This document shows, piece after piece, positions 33,845 through 43,499 of a DNA stretch of 64,000 bases. The DNA is from Neobacillus piezotolerans (lineage in GTDB: Bacteria > Bacillota > Bacilli > Bacillales > Cytobacillaceae): positions 124,001 through 188,000 of the forward strand of contig NZ_QNQT01000005.1 in assembly GCF_003362805.1 (NCBI RefSeq), given 5' to 3'. A program made the position numbers and the translations under genes. The first letter of the stretch is position 1, and the number at the start of each line of letters is the position of its first letter. The notes under the pieces are model-generated. The model was not told the origin of the DNA, searched no databases, and saw only the letters and a program-made list of their open reading frames with translations.

Positions 33845-34841
33845 GAGGGTTTCGCTATCCGAAATCGAAATGAAGGACGCAATTGGAAACATGCTGAACG
33901 GGGAAGCGGAGGAAACCGAGATTGCCGCTTTCCTGATGGCTTTAAAAATGAAAGGTGAAACACCGGAAGAACTGGCTGGCATGGCGGAAGCGTTAAAGGC
34001 AAACTCCCTTGGTTTTGGCAAACAGGTGCGGGATGCCATGGATAATTGCGGCACCGGGGGCGATGGCGCATCGACTTTCAATGTAAGCACAACTTCCGCC
34101 TTTGTTATCGCGGGTGCGGGGGTTAAGGTGGCCAAGCACGGAAACCGGAGCATTTCGAGTAAAACCGGGAGTGCGGATGTGCTGGAGCACCTGGGCATTC
34201 ACCTTGACATACCTCCCGCCGTTTCGCAGGAAATCCTTGAGGAACTGGGAATCTCATTTCTGTTTGCCCAGCATGTCCATCCCAAATTGAAAAAAATCAT
34301 TGCTGTTAGAAAACAGATGAAAATTCCAACCGCGTTCAACATGATTGGCCCCCTTTCAAATCCAATCGATTTGGAATATCAGCTTGTAGGTGTATACAAA
34401 CCGGAGTTCATTCCATTATTTGCAAAAACATTGAAAGTACTTGGCCGGAAACGTGCTATTGTCATCAACGGAAAAGGGTCTTTGGACGAAGCTTCCCTTG
34501 AAGGGGAAAACCAGCTCGCAATCCTTGAGGATGGAGTGATTTCTTATGTCAAGCTTTATCCCGAAGAGGCAGGGCTTCGGCGAATTAATAATTCCGAAAT
34601 AAGAGGCGGCTCGGCGGGAGAGAACGCCAAAATCCTCATGGATGTTTTGTCCGGCAAGGAAAGCCCCTATAGGGAGACCGTGCTTTTGAACGCGGGGTTG
34701 GGAATTTTCGCGGCGAGGCGCGCTAAGAGCATTATCGAAGGAATTGACATGGCTAGGCGGAGCATTGATTCGGGAGCCGCCTACAAAAAACTTGAGGGAC
34801 TTAGGAATATTTCTGACCGTATTAGAAAGGAGGCAATCTAA
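33816..34841 (+). CDS. trpD: Anthranilate phosphoribosyltransferase
   Basis: This 341-residue enzyme (EC 2.4.2.18) has the GTGGDGASTFNVST phosphoribosyl-binding loop, KHGNRSISSKTGSAD and FNMIGPLSNP motifs. It catalyses the second pathway step. The ATG at 33816 overlaps the end of trpG by 29 nt, consistent with coupling. Confidence 0.95.
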   Translation: MKEYLLRLSERVSLSEIEMKDAIGNMLNGEAEETEIAAFLMALKMKGETPEELAGMAEALKANSLGFGKQVRDAMDNCGTGGDGASTFNVSTTSAFVIAGAGVKVAKHGNRSISSKTGSADVLEHLGIHLDIPPAVSQEILEELGISFLFAQHVHPKLKKIIAVRKQMKIPTAFNMIGPLSNPIDLEYQLVGVYKPEFIPLFAKTLKVLGRKRAIVINGKGSLDEASLEGENQLAILEDGVISYVKLYPEEAGLRRINNSEIRGGSAGENAKILMDVLSGKESPYRETVLLNAGLGIFAARRAKSIIEGIDMARRSIDSGAAYKKLEGLRNISDRIRKEAI

Positions 34842-35633
34842 TTGGAGACGATTCTCGATAGGATTCTTGCCGAAAAGCAAAAGGAAGTTGCCTATTTAAA
34901 GGAGTACGGTATGGAGGCAAGAGGGAGCCTTCCAAAAAGGAAGCCGTTCATTGAGGTACTAAAGCATTCAAATGATCTTGCCATCATCGCGGAGTTTAAA
35001 AGGGCATCCCCCTCGAGAGGGTTGATTAGCGAAAACATTCGGCCAGGCAATCAGGCGAAATTGTATGAACAGGCTGGTGCCTCTGCGATTTCGGTATTGA
35101 CTGATTCTGCTTTCTTCAAAGGTTCCTTTGACGATCTGAGAGAAGTCCGGAGAGCTGTTGGATTGCCGATCTTATGCAAGGATTTCATCATTGATGAAAT
35201 CCAAATCGACCATGCCTATCTGGCTGGGGCGGACATTATCCTTTTAATTGTCGCGGCACTGGAGGAATCAAGATTGATGAACCTGCACACCTATGCGAAA
35301 TCCCTAGGGCTTGAGGTACTGGTTGAAATCCATAACGAAGAGGAATTTGTGAAAGCGACGAATGCCGGGGCGGAATTAATCGGTATTAATAACCGGGATT
35401 TGCGCACATTTACTATCTCATTGGAAACAACCACATCTCTCGGGCCAATGGTTCGGGCTTCTGGCGCCTGTCTGATCAGTGAAAGTGGTATGAAATCTGC
35501 TTCTGATGCGAAGCTTGCCGCCGCTGCCGGGGCACAGGGCCTCCTGATTGGGCAGACGTTCATGGAGAGCGGTAGCATGAAGGAAAGTTTTCGAAGTTTT
35601 ATCGTGCCGAAGTTAGGGGTGGCTTTAGGATGA
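34842..35633 (+). CDS. trpC: Indole-3-glycerol-phosphate synthase
   Basis: This 263-residue TIM barrel (EC 4.1.1.48) has AEFKRASPSRGLI (catalytic Lys), VLTDSAFFKGSFDDL, CKDFIIDEIQIDHA, INNRDLRTF and SESGM motifs. It starts with TTG 34842 directly after the trpD stop, with AAAGGAGG 8 nt upstream. Confidence 0.95.
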   Translation: METILDRILAEKQKEVAYLKEYGMEARGSLPKRKPFIEVLKHSNDLAIIAEFKRASPSRGLISENIRPGNQAKLYEQAGASAISVLTDSAFFKGSFDDLREVRRAVGLPILCKDFIIDEIQIDHAYLAGADIILLIVAALEESRLMNLHTYAKSLGLEVLVEIHNEEEFVKATNAGAELIGINNRDLRTFTISLETTTSLGPMVRASGACLISESGMKSASDAKLAAAAGAQGLLIGQTFMESGSMKESFRSFIVPKLGVALG

Positions 35634-36247
35634 AGGTGAAAATATGTGGGATCACAGACGTGGAAACTGCTTTAAATGCTGCCGATTACGGGGCCGACGC
35701 GCTTGGATTCGTGTTTGCAGATAGCAGAAGAAAAGTTTCCCCACAACTTGCAAGGGAGATCATTGCTCAACTGCCATTGGAAATAAACAAGGTAGGCGTA
35801 TTTGTAAATGAATCGAAACAAAAAATCGAAGACATTGCCGAATACTGTGGACTTACCCATATTCAGCTCCATGGAGAAGAAACCCCAGATTTTTGCAATG
35901 GATTTTCCCTTCCGGTAATTAAGGCATTCAATATAGGCTGCCATGCAGACCTTGAACTTGTTACTCATTATGAATGCGAAGGATATTTGCTCGACAGCCC
36001 AAAAGGCGTATATAGGGGCGGAACAGGAATTCCCTTTGATTGGTCGATCCTGCAAAATGGTATGCTCGATAGAAAAAAACTCATTCTCGCAGGGGGATTG
36101 AACAGTGATAATGTTGCCTCGGCCATTCGCACTGCCAATCCCAATATGGTGGATGTCAGCAGCGGGGTGGAAACAGAAGGGAAAAAGGACTTGTCAAAAA
36201 TGAAAGAATTCATTCTGGCGGCAAAACGATATGGAGGAAAAGAATGA
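35630..36247 (+). CDS. trpF: Phosphoribosylanthranilate isomerase
   Basis: This 205-residue enzyme (EC 5.3.1.24) has the [12 protein letters not shown] start with catalytic Cys, [13 protein letters not shown], and the later [14 protein letters not shown] phosphate site. The start overlaps the trpC stop by 4 nt (ATGA). Confidence 0.95.
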   Translation: MKVKICGITDVETALNAADYGADALGFVFADSRRKVSPQLAREIIAQLPLEINKVGVFVNESKQKIEDIAEYCGLTHIQLHGEETPDFCNGFSLPVIKAFNIGCHADLELVTHYECEGYLLDSPKGVYRGGTGIPFDWSILQNGMLDRKKLILAGGLNSDNVASAIRTANPNMVDVSSGVETEGKKDLSKMKEFILAAKRYGGKE

Positions 36248-37455
36248 TGAAAACATACATGATGCCTGACGAGAGGGGCCATTTTGGTACATTTGGTGGA
36301 AGATTCGTTCCAGAAACGCTGATGCAGGCCATCCTGCAAATGGAGGAAGCATACAAGGAAGCAAAAAACGATCCATTGTTTCAACTTGAGCTATCCAGGC
36401 TTTTAAAAGATTATGTAGGCAGGGAAACACCGCTTTATTTTGCCGAAAACCTGACAAAGCATGCTGGAGGGGCAAAGATTTATTTGAAGCGGGAGGATTT
36501 GAACCATACCGGCGCACATAAAATCAACAATACGATTGGACAGGCGCTGCTTGCGATTAGGATGGGGAAGCGGAAAATTGTAGCCGAAACCGGAGCCGGC
36601 CAGCACGGCGTCGCCACTGCCACGGTCTGCGCGCTTCTGAATCTGGAATGCGTTGTCTTCATGGGTGCCGAGGATGTCAAGCGTCAGGCGCTGAACGTGT
36701 TCAGGATGGAACTCTTGGGGGCGAAGGTGGTGAGTGTCAAGTCGGGAAGCTCCACATTGAAGGACGCGGTGAATGAAGCACTCCGATATTGGGTCGCCAA
36801 TGTGGATGATACCCATTATTTGTTGGGTTCTGTCATGGGCCCACACCCCTTCCCGATGGTTGTCCGGGATTTCCAAAGTGTAATCGGCAAGGAAACAAAA
36901 AGGCAATTTGCTGAAAAGGAAGGCGGGCTCCCCGATGCAGTCGTCGCCTGTATTGGCGGCGGGAGCAATGCGATGGGAATGTTCTATGATTTTATCGAAG
37001 AAAGAGAAGTAAAGCTTTTCGGCGTCGAAGCAGCGGGAAGCGGGATCGACACGCCGTTCCATGCAGCCTCCCTAACAAAAGGCAAACCTGGCGTCCTTCA
37101 TGGAGCTTTCATGTATCTTCTCCAGGACAGGGACGGCCAGATTCAGGAGGCTCATTCAATTTCGGCCGGACTTGACTATCCTGGCGTAGGCCCGGAGCAT
37201 AGCTACCTGAAGGATAATGGAAGGGTCGCATATAATTCAATCACGGACGAAGAAGCGCTTTCGGCGTTTAAGCTTCTTGCAGTCAAAGAGGGAATCATTC
37301 CTGCACTTGAAAGCGCGCATGCGGTCGCTTTTGCGGTAAAGCTTGCCGCAAAAATGAATCCGGAAGAATCGGTGGTTGTCTGTTTGTCCGGGAGAGGAGA
37401 CAAGGATGTCGAAACGGTCAGGGGAGTAATGGGAGGAGGAGAGACGCATGAATAG
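36244..37455 (+). CDS. trpB: Tryptophan synthase beta chain
   Basis: This 403-residue PLP enzyme (EC 4.2.1.20) has the PLP lysine in [15 protein letters not shown], the phosphate-binding [13 protein letters not shown] and the C-terminal CLSGRGDKD. It condenses indole with serine and complexes with TrpA. The start overlaps trpF by 4 nt; GGAGG is upstream. Confidence 0.97.
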   Translation: MMKTYMMPDERGHFGTFGGRFVPETLMQAILQMEEAYKEAKNDPLFQLELSRLLKDYVGRETPLYFAENLTKHAGGAKIYLKREDLNHTGAHKINNTIGQALLAIRMGKRKIVAETGAGQHGVATATVCALLNLECVVFMGAEDVKRQALNVFRMELLGAKVVSVKSGSSTLKDAVNEALRYWVANVDDTHYLLGSVMGPHPFPMVVRDFQSVIGKETKRQFAEKEGGLPDAVVACIGGGSNAMGMFYDFIEEREVKLFGVEAAGSGIDTPFHAASLTKGKPGVLHGAFMYLLQDRDGQIQEAHSISAGLDYPGVGPEHSYLKDNGRVAYNSITDEEALSAFKLLAVKEGIIPALESAHAVAFAVKLAAKMNPEESVVVCLSGRGDKDVETVRGVMGGGETHE

Positions 37456-38236
37456 ATTGGCTGAAAGTTTAAGGCAACTGCAGGCTGGAAATAAAAAGGC
37501 CTTTGTCCCGTATATTATGGCCGGCGATGGAGGGCTGGAATGCCTGGCTGATAGGCTGGTGATGCTTGAATGGTTCGGCGCTTCCTCAATTGAGGTCGGC
37601 ATTCCCTTTTCAGATCCAGTAGCGGACGGGCCTGTTAACCAGGAAGCAGGCTTAAGGTCGCTTGCCCGAGGTACGACATTAAAAGGAACGCTTGAACAGT
37701 TAGCCAGGGCGAGGGCATCGATTTCCATCCCGATTATTGTGATGACGTATTTAAATCCAATCCTCGCTTATGGGATTGATGAATTTTGCCGGGACAGCAA
37801 GGAGGCCGGAATTGATGGAATAATCATTCCGGATCTCCCTATAGAGGAAGAAGGATTAATGGAACCGTCCCTTGTAAACGCGGGGATCGAATTGATCCGC
37901 CTTGTCACCTTGACCACTCCGCCTGAAAGGATAAGGGAAATTACTGATAAAGGTAACGGCTTTGTATATGCCGTCACCGTAAAAGGGATAACAGGGGGAA
38001 GGGACAGCTTTCAGGATGGCCTTGCCGCTTTTCTTGCTGAAGTAAAAAGCGTGAGCAGGCTCCCGGTGTTCGCGGGATTCGGGGTTTCAACACCGGCACA
38101 GGCGCGTGAACTAGCTTCCCTTTGTGATGGTGTCATTTCCGGAAGCCGGATTGTCGAACTTCTTCATGAGGGAAAGATGGATGAACTGGAGGAGTTAGTC
38201 TCTTGCTTTAAAAAAGAAAAAGAATCGGTTATTTAA
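37448..38236 (+). CDS. trpA: Tryptophan synthase alpha chain
   Basis: This 262-residue TIM barrel cleaves indole-glycerol phosphate. Motifs are [27 protein letters not shown] (catalytic Glu), [13 protein letters not shown] (catalytic Asp) and FAGFGVSTP. It overlaps trpB by 8 nt. It is the last gene of the operon. Confidence 0.96.
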   Translation: MNRLAESLRQLQAGNKKAFVPYIMAGDGGLECLADRLVMLEWFGASSIEVGIPFSDPVADGPVNQEAGLRSLARGTTLKGTLEQLARARASISIPIIVMTYLNPILAYGIDEFCRDSKEAGIDGIIIPDLPIEEEGLMEPSLVNAGIELIRLVTLTTPPERIREITDKGNGFVYAVTVKGITGGRDSFQDGLAAFLAEVKSVSRLPVFAGFGVSTPAQARELASLCDGVISGSRIVELLHEGKMDELEELVSCFKKEKESVI

Positions 38237-38265
38237 GTGATTTCTCTCTTCCGGGAACAAAGGCA

Positions 38266-38296
38266 AAAACCACATCGTCAACGGTGTGGTTTTTCA
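38266..38296. terminator. Bidirectional terminator after trpA
   Basis: AAAAACCACA and TGTGGTTTTT flank a small loop between convergent genes. Confidence 0.9.
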
Positions 38297-38883
38297 GCTG
38301 TTGCGCAGACGGCAAGAACGGGATGGTCGTTTTTAAAAGAAATGCAGATGTTTTCCAGTCCTGCCTCTTTCAGGCCATGTTCCAGTTGCTCTCCTAGTTC
38401 CCTGGCAGTATGGTTCGTGTCTCCTTCCTCCCTTGGCTGGACGGTAATGGCCACCTTGCCGCCATTTTTGAGGGCATAAGGAAACCTGGCCAAAGTTTCC
38501 TGTGGGTTTTTCCATAGCGGAAAATTGTTGACTGAGAAAATCCGGTCATATTTTTCAGATGGAAAATTAAAATCCGCTATATCACCGCGCCACAGCTTGA
38601 GTTTTCCCGCATTTAGTAGATGTTCATGTTTATTAGCCGTTTCTTCCTTCATTTTCGTTGAAAGGTCAATCCCTTCAATAGTACAATCCGGACACCTTTC
38701 AGCGATAAGCCCTATCGCATAGCCGGGGCCAAAGCCGATTTCAAGAACTGTTTGCCCGTTTGTAAGCGAAAGATTATCGATTGTCCATTTATTGATTTTT
38801 TTATTTTCAAAATACATGATTTTTCCGGCGATTTTGCCTAAAAAGCCGCCTGGCACCCTGAATTGCTTAGCAAATCTCTTCAC
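38278..38883 (-). CDS. Class I SAM-dependent methyltransferase
   Basis: This 201-residue protein shows motif I VLEIGFGPGYAIGLIA, the acidic end of strand 2 (IEGIDLSTKM) and WRGDIADFNF. The acceptor is unknown. The start is GTG 38883 (MKRFAKQFRVPGG), 9 nt after AAGGAGG; an upstream ATG at 38946 lacks a ribosome site. Its last bases lie in the trpA terminator. Confidence 0.8.
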   Translation of the reverse strand: MKRFAKQFRVPGGFLGKIAGKIMYFENKKINKWTIDNLSLTNGQTVLEIGFGPGYAIGLIAERCPDCTIEGIDLSTKMKEETANKHEHLLNAGKLKLWRGDIADFNFPSEKYDRIFSVNNFPLWKNPQETLARFPYALKNGGKVAITVQPREEGDTNHTARELGEQLEHGLKEAGLENICISFKNDHPVLAVCATAEKPHR

Positions 38884-39038
38884 GTTCGTTTGCCTCCTTG
38901 AATACTGTTTACCCAAAAAACCGGGATTGAAAATTCCAAGCGGCATAGACGTGCGATTTGTTACAGAGAATTGTCCGTATTTTCATTATACTAAAAGAAA
39001 AACTGGCATTACTTTTTCAGGATGAGAGGGTTGAATCC

Positions 39039-39611
39039 ATGTGGCTGTATGAGGGAATTCTAAAAATTCTTGACGAAAAAGGGCCGCTGCCGCTATCCGC
39101 ACTCTGCTATGAAGCGGATTCGCTTTTTTTAGGTGATGAGTTTACCCACGGCCCGTCGGAGATTTATACTGTGTTAAATAAGGAAAAAGAATTGTTTTCC
39201 ATCAAGGACGGCATGATATCCATCAACCCCGGTAAACAGCCGCTTAAGCTGTCCGTTTTTGCGGAACTGCCTGGCGTCGGTGCCCATCAATTAAGGGTGG
39301 ATTTTACACGGGGCCAATTTATTTTAATAGAATGGCGGGACAAGGACAGTCCTCGTTTCAATGGTGTTTCGGAACCCAAGCAGCCTGGCGACATAGCGGC
39401 ATTTAAAAGGAAGGTATACAAGTCGGCGATCTGGAACTGGGATAAAAGCTATCTTTCGGGTGAAGGTATTATACTTGATGGCTTTACTTGGTCGGTGAAG
39501 CTGAAAACCAAATCTGCAGTATATGAAAGAAGCGGCACTAATAAGTTTCCGGTTAAATGGAAAATTCTTCAAGGCGGTATTCGTGAATTGACAGGTTACC
39601 CTTTTGGGTAG
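39039..39611 (+). CDS. Protein with possible winged-helix N-terminus, function unknown
   Basis: This 190-residue protein has an N-terminal segment (YEGILKILDEKGPLPLSALC, then EIYTVLNKEKELFSIKDGMI) that reads like a HARE/winged-helix fold as in RNA polymerase delta subunits. It is followed by a beta-rich domain (LRVDFTRGQFILIEWRDKD). The ATG at 39039 has a GAGAGGG site. No family recognised. Confidence 0.55.
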   Translation: MWLYEGILKILDEKGPLPLSALCYEADSLFLGDEFTHGPSEIYTVLNKEKELFSIKDGMISINPGKQPLKLSVFAELPGVGAHQLRVDFTRGQFILIEWRDKDSPRFNGVSEPKQPGDIAAFKRKVYKSAIWNWDKSYLSGEGIILDGFTWSVKLKTKSAVYERSGTNKFPVKWKILQGGIRELTGYPFG

Positions 39612-39898
39612 GCTTTTTAGGATGCTTTGTCCATTGTTGGTGCTTAAGCTTAGTGGCGATTTATTGATCAAATCCGAAAAATTTTCGAAAAAGGGACATC
39701 TGGGGATTTTGATCTATGCTGCAATCATAACCGTATATCGGAACTGTAACATTCCGACTCAATCCCTCTCCAAAATTAAGAACTCGCACCACTAAACCAA
39801 GGTATGCACGTCCTTGCTGAGCAGTGGCATTTGCAAAAACGCCTAAATCCTATAAAATAAGAAAATAAAGTATAGCAAATAGAGGTGCCAATCCAATT
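39612..39898. other. Intergenic region without a recognised gene
   Basis: No ORF with a ribosome site and no clear hairpin with a T tail was found. AT-rich segments around 39845-39875 (CCTATAAAATAAG) may hold the selU promoter. Confidence 0.3.
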
Positions 39899-40978
39899 TT
39901 GAGAGAAATTACGGTAGACGAATTATTTACAGCAAAAAATCCAGTCGTGATCGATGTCCGTTCACCAATAGAATTTAAAGAAGGCGCCATTCCCGGTGCT
40001 ATGAATGTTCCGCTTTTCACGGATGAGGAGCGGGCAAGAATCGGGACCCTATACAAAAAAGAAGGTTCTGATGCAGCCAAGTGGCTCGCAATGGAAATTG
40101 TGTCACCTAAAATCCCTGAAATGCTTAAGACCATCCGTGAACATGCCGGCTCAACCGGAATGCCTGTCGTCCAATGCTGGCGGGGCGGGATGCGGAGCAA
40201 GGCGGTTGCGTCCTTCCTCGAATTTTCCGGACTAACGGCGAGAAGGCTTCAGGGTGGCTATAAGGCGTACAGGCAATATATTTTGAAAAGAATACCCGAA
40301 CTGCTTCCGGAAAAATCGGTTGTCATCCACGGCATGACAGGCACCGGCAAGACGGTCGTGCTGCATATCCTTGAGCAAAAAGGCTATCCCGTTGTCGACC
40401 TTGAACGAATGGCCGGGCACAGGGGATCAATATTCGGCGCCATCGGCCTTGGGGAAGGCAATTCACAAAAAACGTTCGACGCGCTTCTTTTTGAAAGGCT
40501 TGCCGAATTGAACAAACCGCCTTATACAATCATGGAAGCAGAAAGCAAAAGAATCGGGCGAATTGTCCAGCCAGATGAATTAATGGATGTAAAAACAACC
40601 GGGGTCCATATCCAGATCCATTTGCCGATTGAAGTCCGGATCAGCCATATCGAAGAGGAATATATTACTCCCTACAGGGACGAGCCATGGTATCACGCCA
40701 AAGTGAAGGAAGCATTGGACCGCATCATGAAGCGAATCAAGTCGCATGAAACGAAAGCAATGCTTGAAGAGTTCCTTACCGCCAAAGACTACACCGGGAT
40801 GATCAGGATTTTGCTCGAATTCTATTACGACCCTATGTATGAACATAAACAGCTTGAATACTCCGGTGAATTCAAAGACATTTTCGCGGAAACCTTTGAG
40901 GACGCAGCGTCCCAAATCGAAGACTATTTGAAGGAATTGTCACTGGGCCCGGTGTCGGTTAATTCAGGCAGAGGGTGA
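39899..40978 (+). CDS. mnmH: tRNA 2-selenouridine (2-geranylthiouridine) synthase
   Basis: This 359-residue protein has an N-terminal rhodanese domain with the catalytic Cys in VVQCWRGGMRSK and a P-loop domain (HGMTGTGKT, residues about 144-152). It replaces sulfur by selenium, via a geranylated intermediate, at the wobble uridine of certain tRNAs. It starts with TTG 39899 after AGAGGTG. No selD is visible in the window, so selenium use is not demonstrated here. Confidence 0.92.
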   Translation: MREITVDELFTAKNPVVIDVRSPIEFKEGAIPGAMNVPLFTDEERARIGTLYKKEGSDAAKWLAMEIVSPKIPEMLKTIREHAGSTGMPVVQCWRGGMRSKAVASFLEFSGLTARRLQGGYKAYRQYILKRIPELLPEKSVVIHGMTGTGKTVVLHILEQKGYPVVDLERMAGHRGSIFGAIGLGEGNSQKTFDALLFERLAELNKPPYTIMEAESKRIGRIVQPDELMDVKTTGVHIQIHLPIEVRISHIEEEYITPYRDEPWYHAKVKEALDRIMKRIKSHETKAMLEEFLTAKDYTGMIRILLEFYYDPMYEHKQLEYSGEFKDIFAETFEDAASQIEDYLKELSLGPVSVNSGRG

Positions 40979-40986
40979 CGTATAGG

Positions 40987-41015
40987 TAAAAAGCATCCTT
41001 TGGGATGCTTTTTTT
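40987..41015 (+). terminator. Terminator after mnmH
   Basis: AAAAGCATCC-TTT-GGGATGCTTTTTTTT is a perfect stem with T run. Confidence 0.92.
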
Positions 41016-41065
41016 TGCTTGCCAAATGAAGCAGGATGAATCTCCTAAGCTTCACAAAATTTAAA

Positions 41066-41093
41066 CAGCCGCGGCATGAAGCCGGCGGCTGAG
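41066..41093 (-). terminator. Probable terminator after sda
   Basis: AGCCGCGGC and GCCGGCGGCT form a GC-rich stem; on the minus strand it is followed by GTTTAAATTTT. Confidence 0.6.
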
Positions 41094-41124
41094 TCCAATT
41101 GGCGATGTTAGGTTTTAAGTTGCA

Positions 41125-41256
41125 TTACTTTTTGAAAGGCCTGAGTCCCCTTCGCTGAATTTCATCTTTCAGGATCTTAATCCATTCTTTCTCCGTTCCA
41201 GACTTCATTGCATCACGATACGAAACGACAAGCTGCTCATTGCTCATAATTTTCAT
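41125..41256 (-). CDS. sda: Sporulation histidine kinase inhibitor Sda
   Basis: This 43-residue peptide, MKIMSNEQLVVSYRDAMKSG, then TEKEWIKILKDEIQRRGL, has the helical-hairpin pattern of Sda (L-S-x-x-x-L-x-x-S-Y-x-x-A ... E-I-x-R-R-x-L). Sda binds the sporulation kinase KinA and delays sporulation when DNA replication is disturbed. A Trp occupies the place of the usual Phe in the kinase-contact helix. AAGGAGGG lies about 12 nt upstream. The DnaA control known in B. subtilis was not checked. Confidence 0.8.
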   Translation of the reverse strand: MKIMSNEQLVVSYRDAMKSGTEKEWIKILKDEIQRRGLRPFKK

Positions 41257-41503
41257 TGGTTTGTAATGCCCTCCTTGGAAACGTAGATTGAATATTCAGT
41301 TTCCAATATTGTAAAGCTTAATCTTAGTTTTGGGAAGTCTTTTTTGAAAAATAAATAAAAACAGTACAAAAGGATGGGCAATGCTACTTAATTACTAATC
41401 GGTTGCTAACTTTTCTTATTCAAAGAATTTTCTGAGAGGTTTCGGACAAATCTTTCCCGTGGTAAAGAATGAATGCCACCCTTTAGGAAAGAGGTAGAGA
41501 GAG

Positions 41504-41749
41504 ATGATAAAAAACTACGGGTATTTTGAGTTCCGTTACGGCAGCGATCACTATAAAAATTTGCAATTTATTCGAAAAGACCATATTTGCGATACCTCCT
41601 ATATGACGTTCAAGAATACACTGAACGGAGAAGTTTTTACTTTTGAAGCCGATAAGATTACGGAACTTCGATTCAAACAGATACTGGATTTTGCATTGGC
41701 CCGGTTTACTGAACCCCTTGCGGATACCGCCCCGCATTCATTATACTGA
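41504..41749 (+). CDS. Small hypothetical protein
   Basis: This 81-residue protein has alternating short strands (YGYFEFRYGSDHYKNLQFIR) and a C-terminal helix. AGAGGTAGAGAGAG precedes the ATG. It lies 29 nt upstream of the DUF6501-like gene and is probably co-transcribed. Family not recognised. Confidence 0.55.
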   Translation: MIKNYGYFEFRYGSDHYKNLQFIRKDHICDTSYMTFKNTLNGEVFTFEADKITELRFKQILDFALARFTEPLADTAPHSLY

Positions 41750-41778
41750 TGACATATACTTTTAAGGGGGGCCATAAA

Positions 41779-41982
41779 ATGCAGCATTTGAATTGGCAGG
41801 AAAAAGAAACGATTAAAAAAGTAAAATGCGTTCACGCCAATGCAAAAAAATACATTGTAAACAATGTTCTAACACCCGGCACGGTCTATGACGTCAAAAA
41901 TGAAACAGATGAATTTTACTTCGTTGTTGACAACACCGGTAAAGTTGGCGGGTATTACAAGGAATATTTTCAGGAAAGTTAA
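41779..41982 (+). CDS. DUF6501-like small protein
   Basis: This 67-residue protein, MQHLNWQEKETIKKVKCVHA, then VLTPGTVYDVKNETDEFYFV and GYYKEYF, matches my recollection of the DUF6501 family, a small SH3-like barrel of unknown role. AAGGGGGG precedes the ATG. A terminator follows. Confidence 0.7.
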   Translation: MQHLNWQEKETIKKVKCVHANAKKYIVNNVLTPGTVYDVKNETDEFYFVVDNTGKVGGYYKEYFQES

Positions 41983-41986
41983 AAAA

Positions 41987-42016
41987 TTGCCGCCGCCAAA
42001 CCGGCGGCTTTTTGCA
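41987..42016 (+). terminator. Terminator after the DUF6501-like gene
   Basis: GCCGCCG and CGGCGGC form a stem around CCAAAC, followed by TTTTT. Confidence 0.88.
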
Positions 42017-42040
42017 TTTAAAGTGGGGGAGTACTGAAAA

Positions 42041-42640
42041 ATGGATTTTAGCTGTGCAGGATTGATTGTAGGGCAAAATGTTATTCTTGAGCCAATGGAA
42101 GACAGTCATTGCGATTCTCTGTGGGAGGCAGGGAAGCCCACGGAGATATGGGCGTACATGGCAACTAAAATATACACCAAATTGGAGATGGAGCAGGCAG
42201 TCGAAACAGCTTTGGCGGAGAAAAAGAAAGGCACCCAGTTCCCTTTCATCATCCGCAGAAAAACGGATGGGAAAATAATTGGCAGCACAAGATACCTTGA
42301 TATTTCGCCGCAAAACAGGAGCCTTGAAATCGGCTGGACGTGGCTGAATCCTTCCGCATGGAGGACGTCTGTAAATACAGAGTGCAAATATTTGCTTTTA
42401 AAAACAGCATTCGAGGAACTGGGGTTCAACAGGGTGCAGCTTAAAACAGATGGCAGGAACCTCGTTTCACAAAAGGCAATTGAACGGATTGGAGCAACAA
42501 AGGAAGGCGTCCTAAGGCAGGAGAGGAAACTTCAGGATGGGTATTTGAGAGACACGGTTGTTTATAGCATCCTTGCTTCCGAGTGGCCATTGGTAAAAGC
42601 GGGTTTGATGAAAAAGCTTCATGAGAGCGGACAACGATAA
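42041..42640 (+). CDS. GNAT acetyltransferase (RimJ/RimL-like)
   Basis: This 199-residue protein has RKTDGKIIGSTRYLDISP, SLEIGWTWLNPSAWRTSVN and the helix ERIGATKEGVLRQERKLQDG typical of RimJ/L-type GNATs that acetylate N-termini or small amines. The substrate is unknown. The ATG is preceded by GTGGGGGAG. Confidence 0.85.
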   Translation: MDFSCAGLIVGQNVILEPMEDSHCDSLWEAGKPTEIWAYMATKIYTKLEMEQAVETALAEKKKGTQFPFIIRRKTDGKIIGSTRYLDISPQNRSLEIGWTWLNPSAWRTSVNTECKYLLLKTAFEELGFNRVQLKTDGRNLVSQKAIERIGATKEGVLRQERKLQDGYLRDTVVYSILASEWPLVKAGLMKKLHESGQR

Positions 42641-42673
42641 GATTTTTATTGAATAGGAAGAATGTGGTTAATT

Positions 42674-43057
42674 ATGGTATATGTATTTGTAGGAATCGGT
42701 GGGGCGATCGGCAGTATCTTCCGTTATCTCCTGTCATTCCTCCATACCCCGGAGACAGTAATTCCATATGGGACGCTAGCGGCTAACCTGTCCGGTTCTT
42801 TTTTGCTGGGATGGTTCACCGCAAAGTCCACCATTTTCAAAAAGCTCCATCCACAATTGGCCTTGGCTTTTTCTACAGGGCTTCTAGGTTCATACACAAC
42901 ATTTTCAACTTTTTGCCTGGAAATAGTTAAGTACATTGAAGCTGGCCAATACTTATACACACTTGCTTATTTAGTGATCAGCCTGGCTGGCGGAATTCTT
43001 CTCGCCTGGTTTGGATATAAGTCTGCTTTGGTGAAATTGGGGGGCGTCGAAGGATGA
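42674..43057 (+). CDS. crcB1: Fluoride channel subunit FluC (first copy)
   Basis: This 127-residue four-helix membrane protein has GGAIGSIFRYLLS, GTLAANLSGSFLLGW and STGLLGSYTTFSTF, the Fluc/CrcB signature including the central Asn and Phe-box. It exports fluoride as a dual-topology or paired dimer. It overlaps the second copy by ATGA; paired genes suggest a heterodimer. No fluoride riboswitch is seen in the short upstream gap. Confidence 0.92.
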   Translation: MVYVFVGIGGAIGSIFRYLLSFLHTPETVIPYGTLAANLSGSFLLGWFTAKSTIFKKLHPQLALAFSTGLLGSYTTFSTFCLEIVKYIEAGQYLYTLAYLVISLAGGILLAWFGYKSALVKLGGVEG

Positions 43058-43395
43058 AACTTCTCCTGATTGCCGCCGGTGGATTTTTCGGGGCGGTCTG
43101 CCGGTTGTTTTTATCACGAAGACTGAATAAGGCTGAGGGAATTCCTATTGGGACACTGCTTGCGAATTTTATCGGCTGCCTGCTGCTTGGGTTTTTAGCG
43201 GGGAAGGCGGCCAGCGGCAACATGTTCGCACTTTTCGGTATAGGCTTTACCGGCGCGCTTACCACGTTCTCCACGTTCATGATTGAACTTGTAAAAGAGC
43301 CTATTATGCATTCCAGGCTAAAGTATCTTGCTGTTAGTATGGCTGGCGGAATTGTATTGATTTATATTGGCCTCCTTATTGGCGAACTGCTTTAA
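43054..43395 (+). CDS. crcB2: Fluoride channel subunit FluC (second copy)
   Basis: This 113-residue protein has AAGGFFGAVCRLFLSRRLN, GTLLANFIGCLLLGF and TGALTTFSTF. It is presumed to have the opposite membrane orientation to its upstream partner, as known for Bacillus Fluc pairs. Confidence 0.92.
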   Translation: MKLLLIAAGGFFGAVCRLFLSRRLNKAEGIPIGTLLANFIGCLLLGFLAGKAASGNMFALFGIGFTGALTTFSTFMIELVKEPIMHSRLKYLAVSMAGGIVLIYIGLLIGELL

Positions 43396-43441
43396 AAGAA
43401 GTATCGTATTCCGGTGCTTCTTTTTTATTTTACAAGGAAAA

Positions 43442-43467
43442 TGAAACCAATTCGTGGCTCAGTCGTC
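43442..43467 (+). promoter_or_regulatory. ECF-sigma promoter upstream of the sigma gene
   Basis: TGAAAC (43442-43447), 16 nt, CGTC (43464-43467). This is the classical Bacillus ECF pattern (TGAAAC-N16-CGT[A/C], as for sigma-M/X/W) and suggests autoregulation. Confidence 0.75.
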
Positions 43468-43499
43468 TTAGGTGTAAGCGGAAACGGGGTGATGGCAGG

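Noticed and set aside
42641-42673. Fluoride riboswitch before the fluC pair
   Set aside because: Only about 30 nt separate the preceding gene and the start; there is no room for the aptamer.
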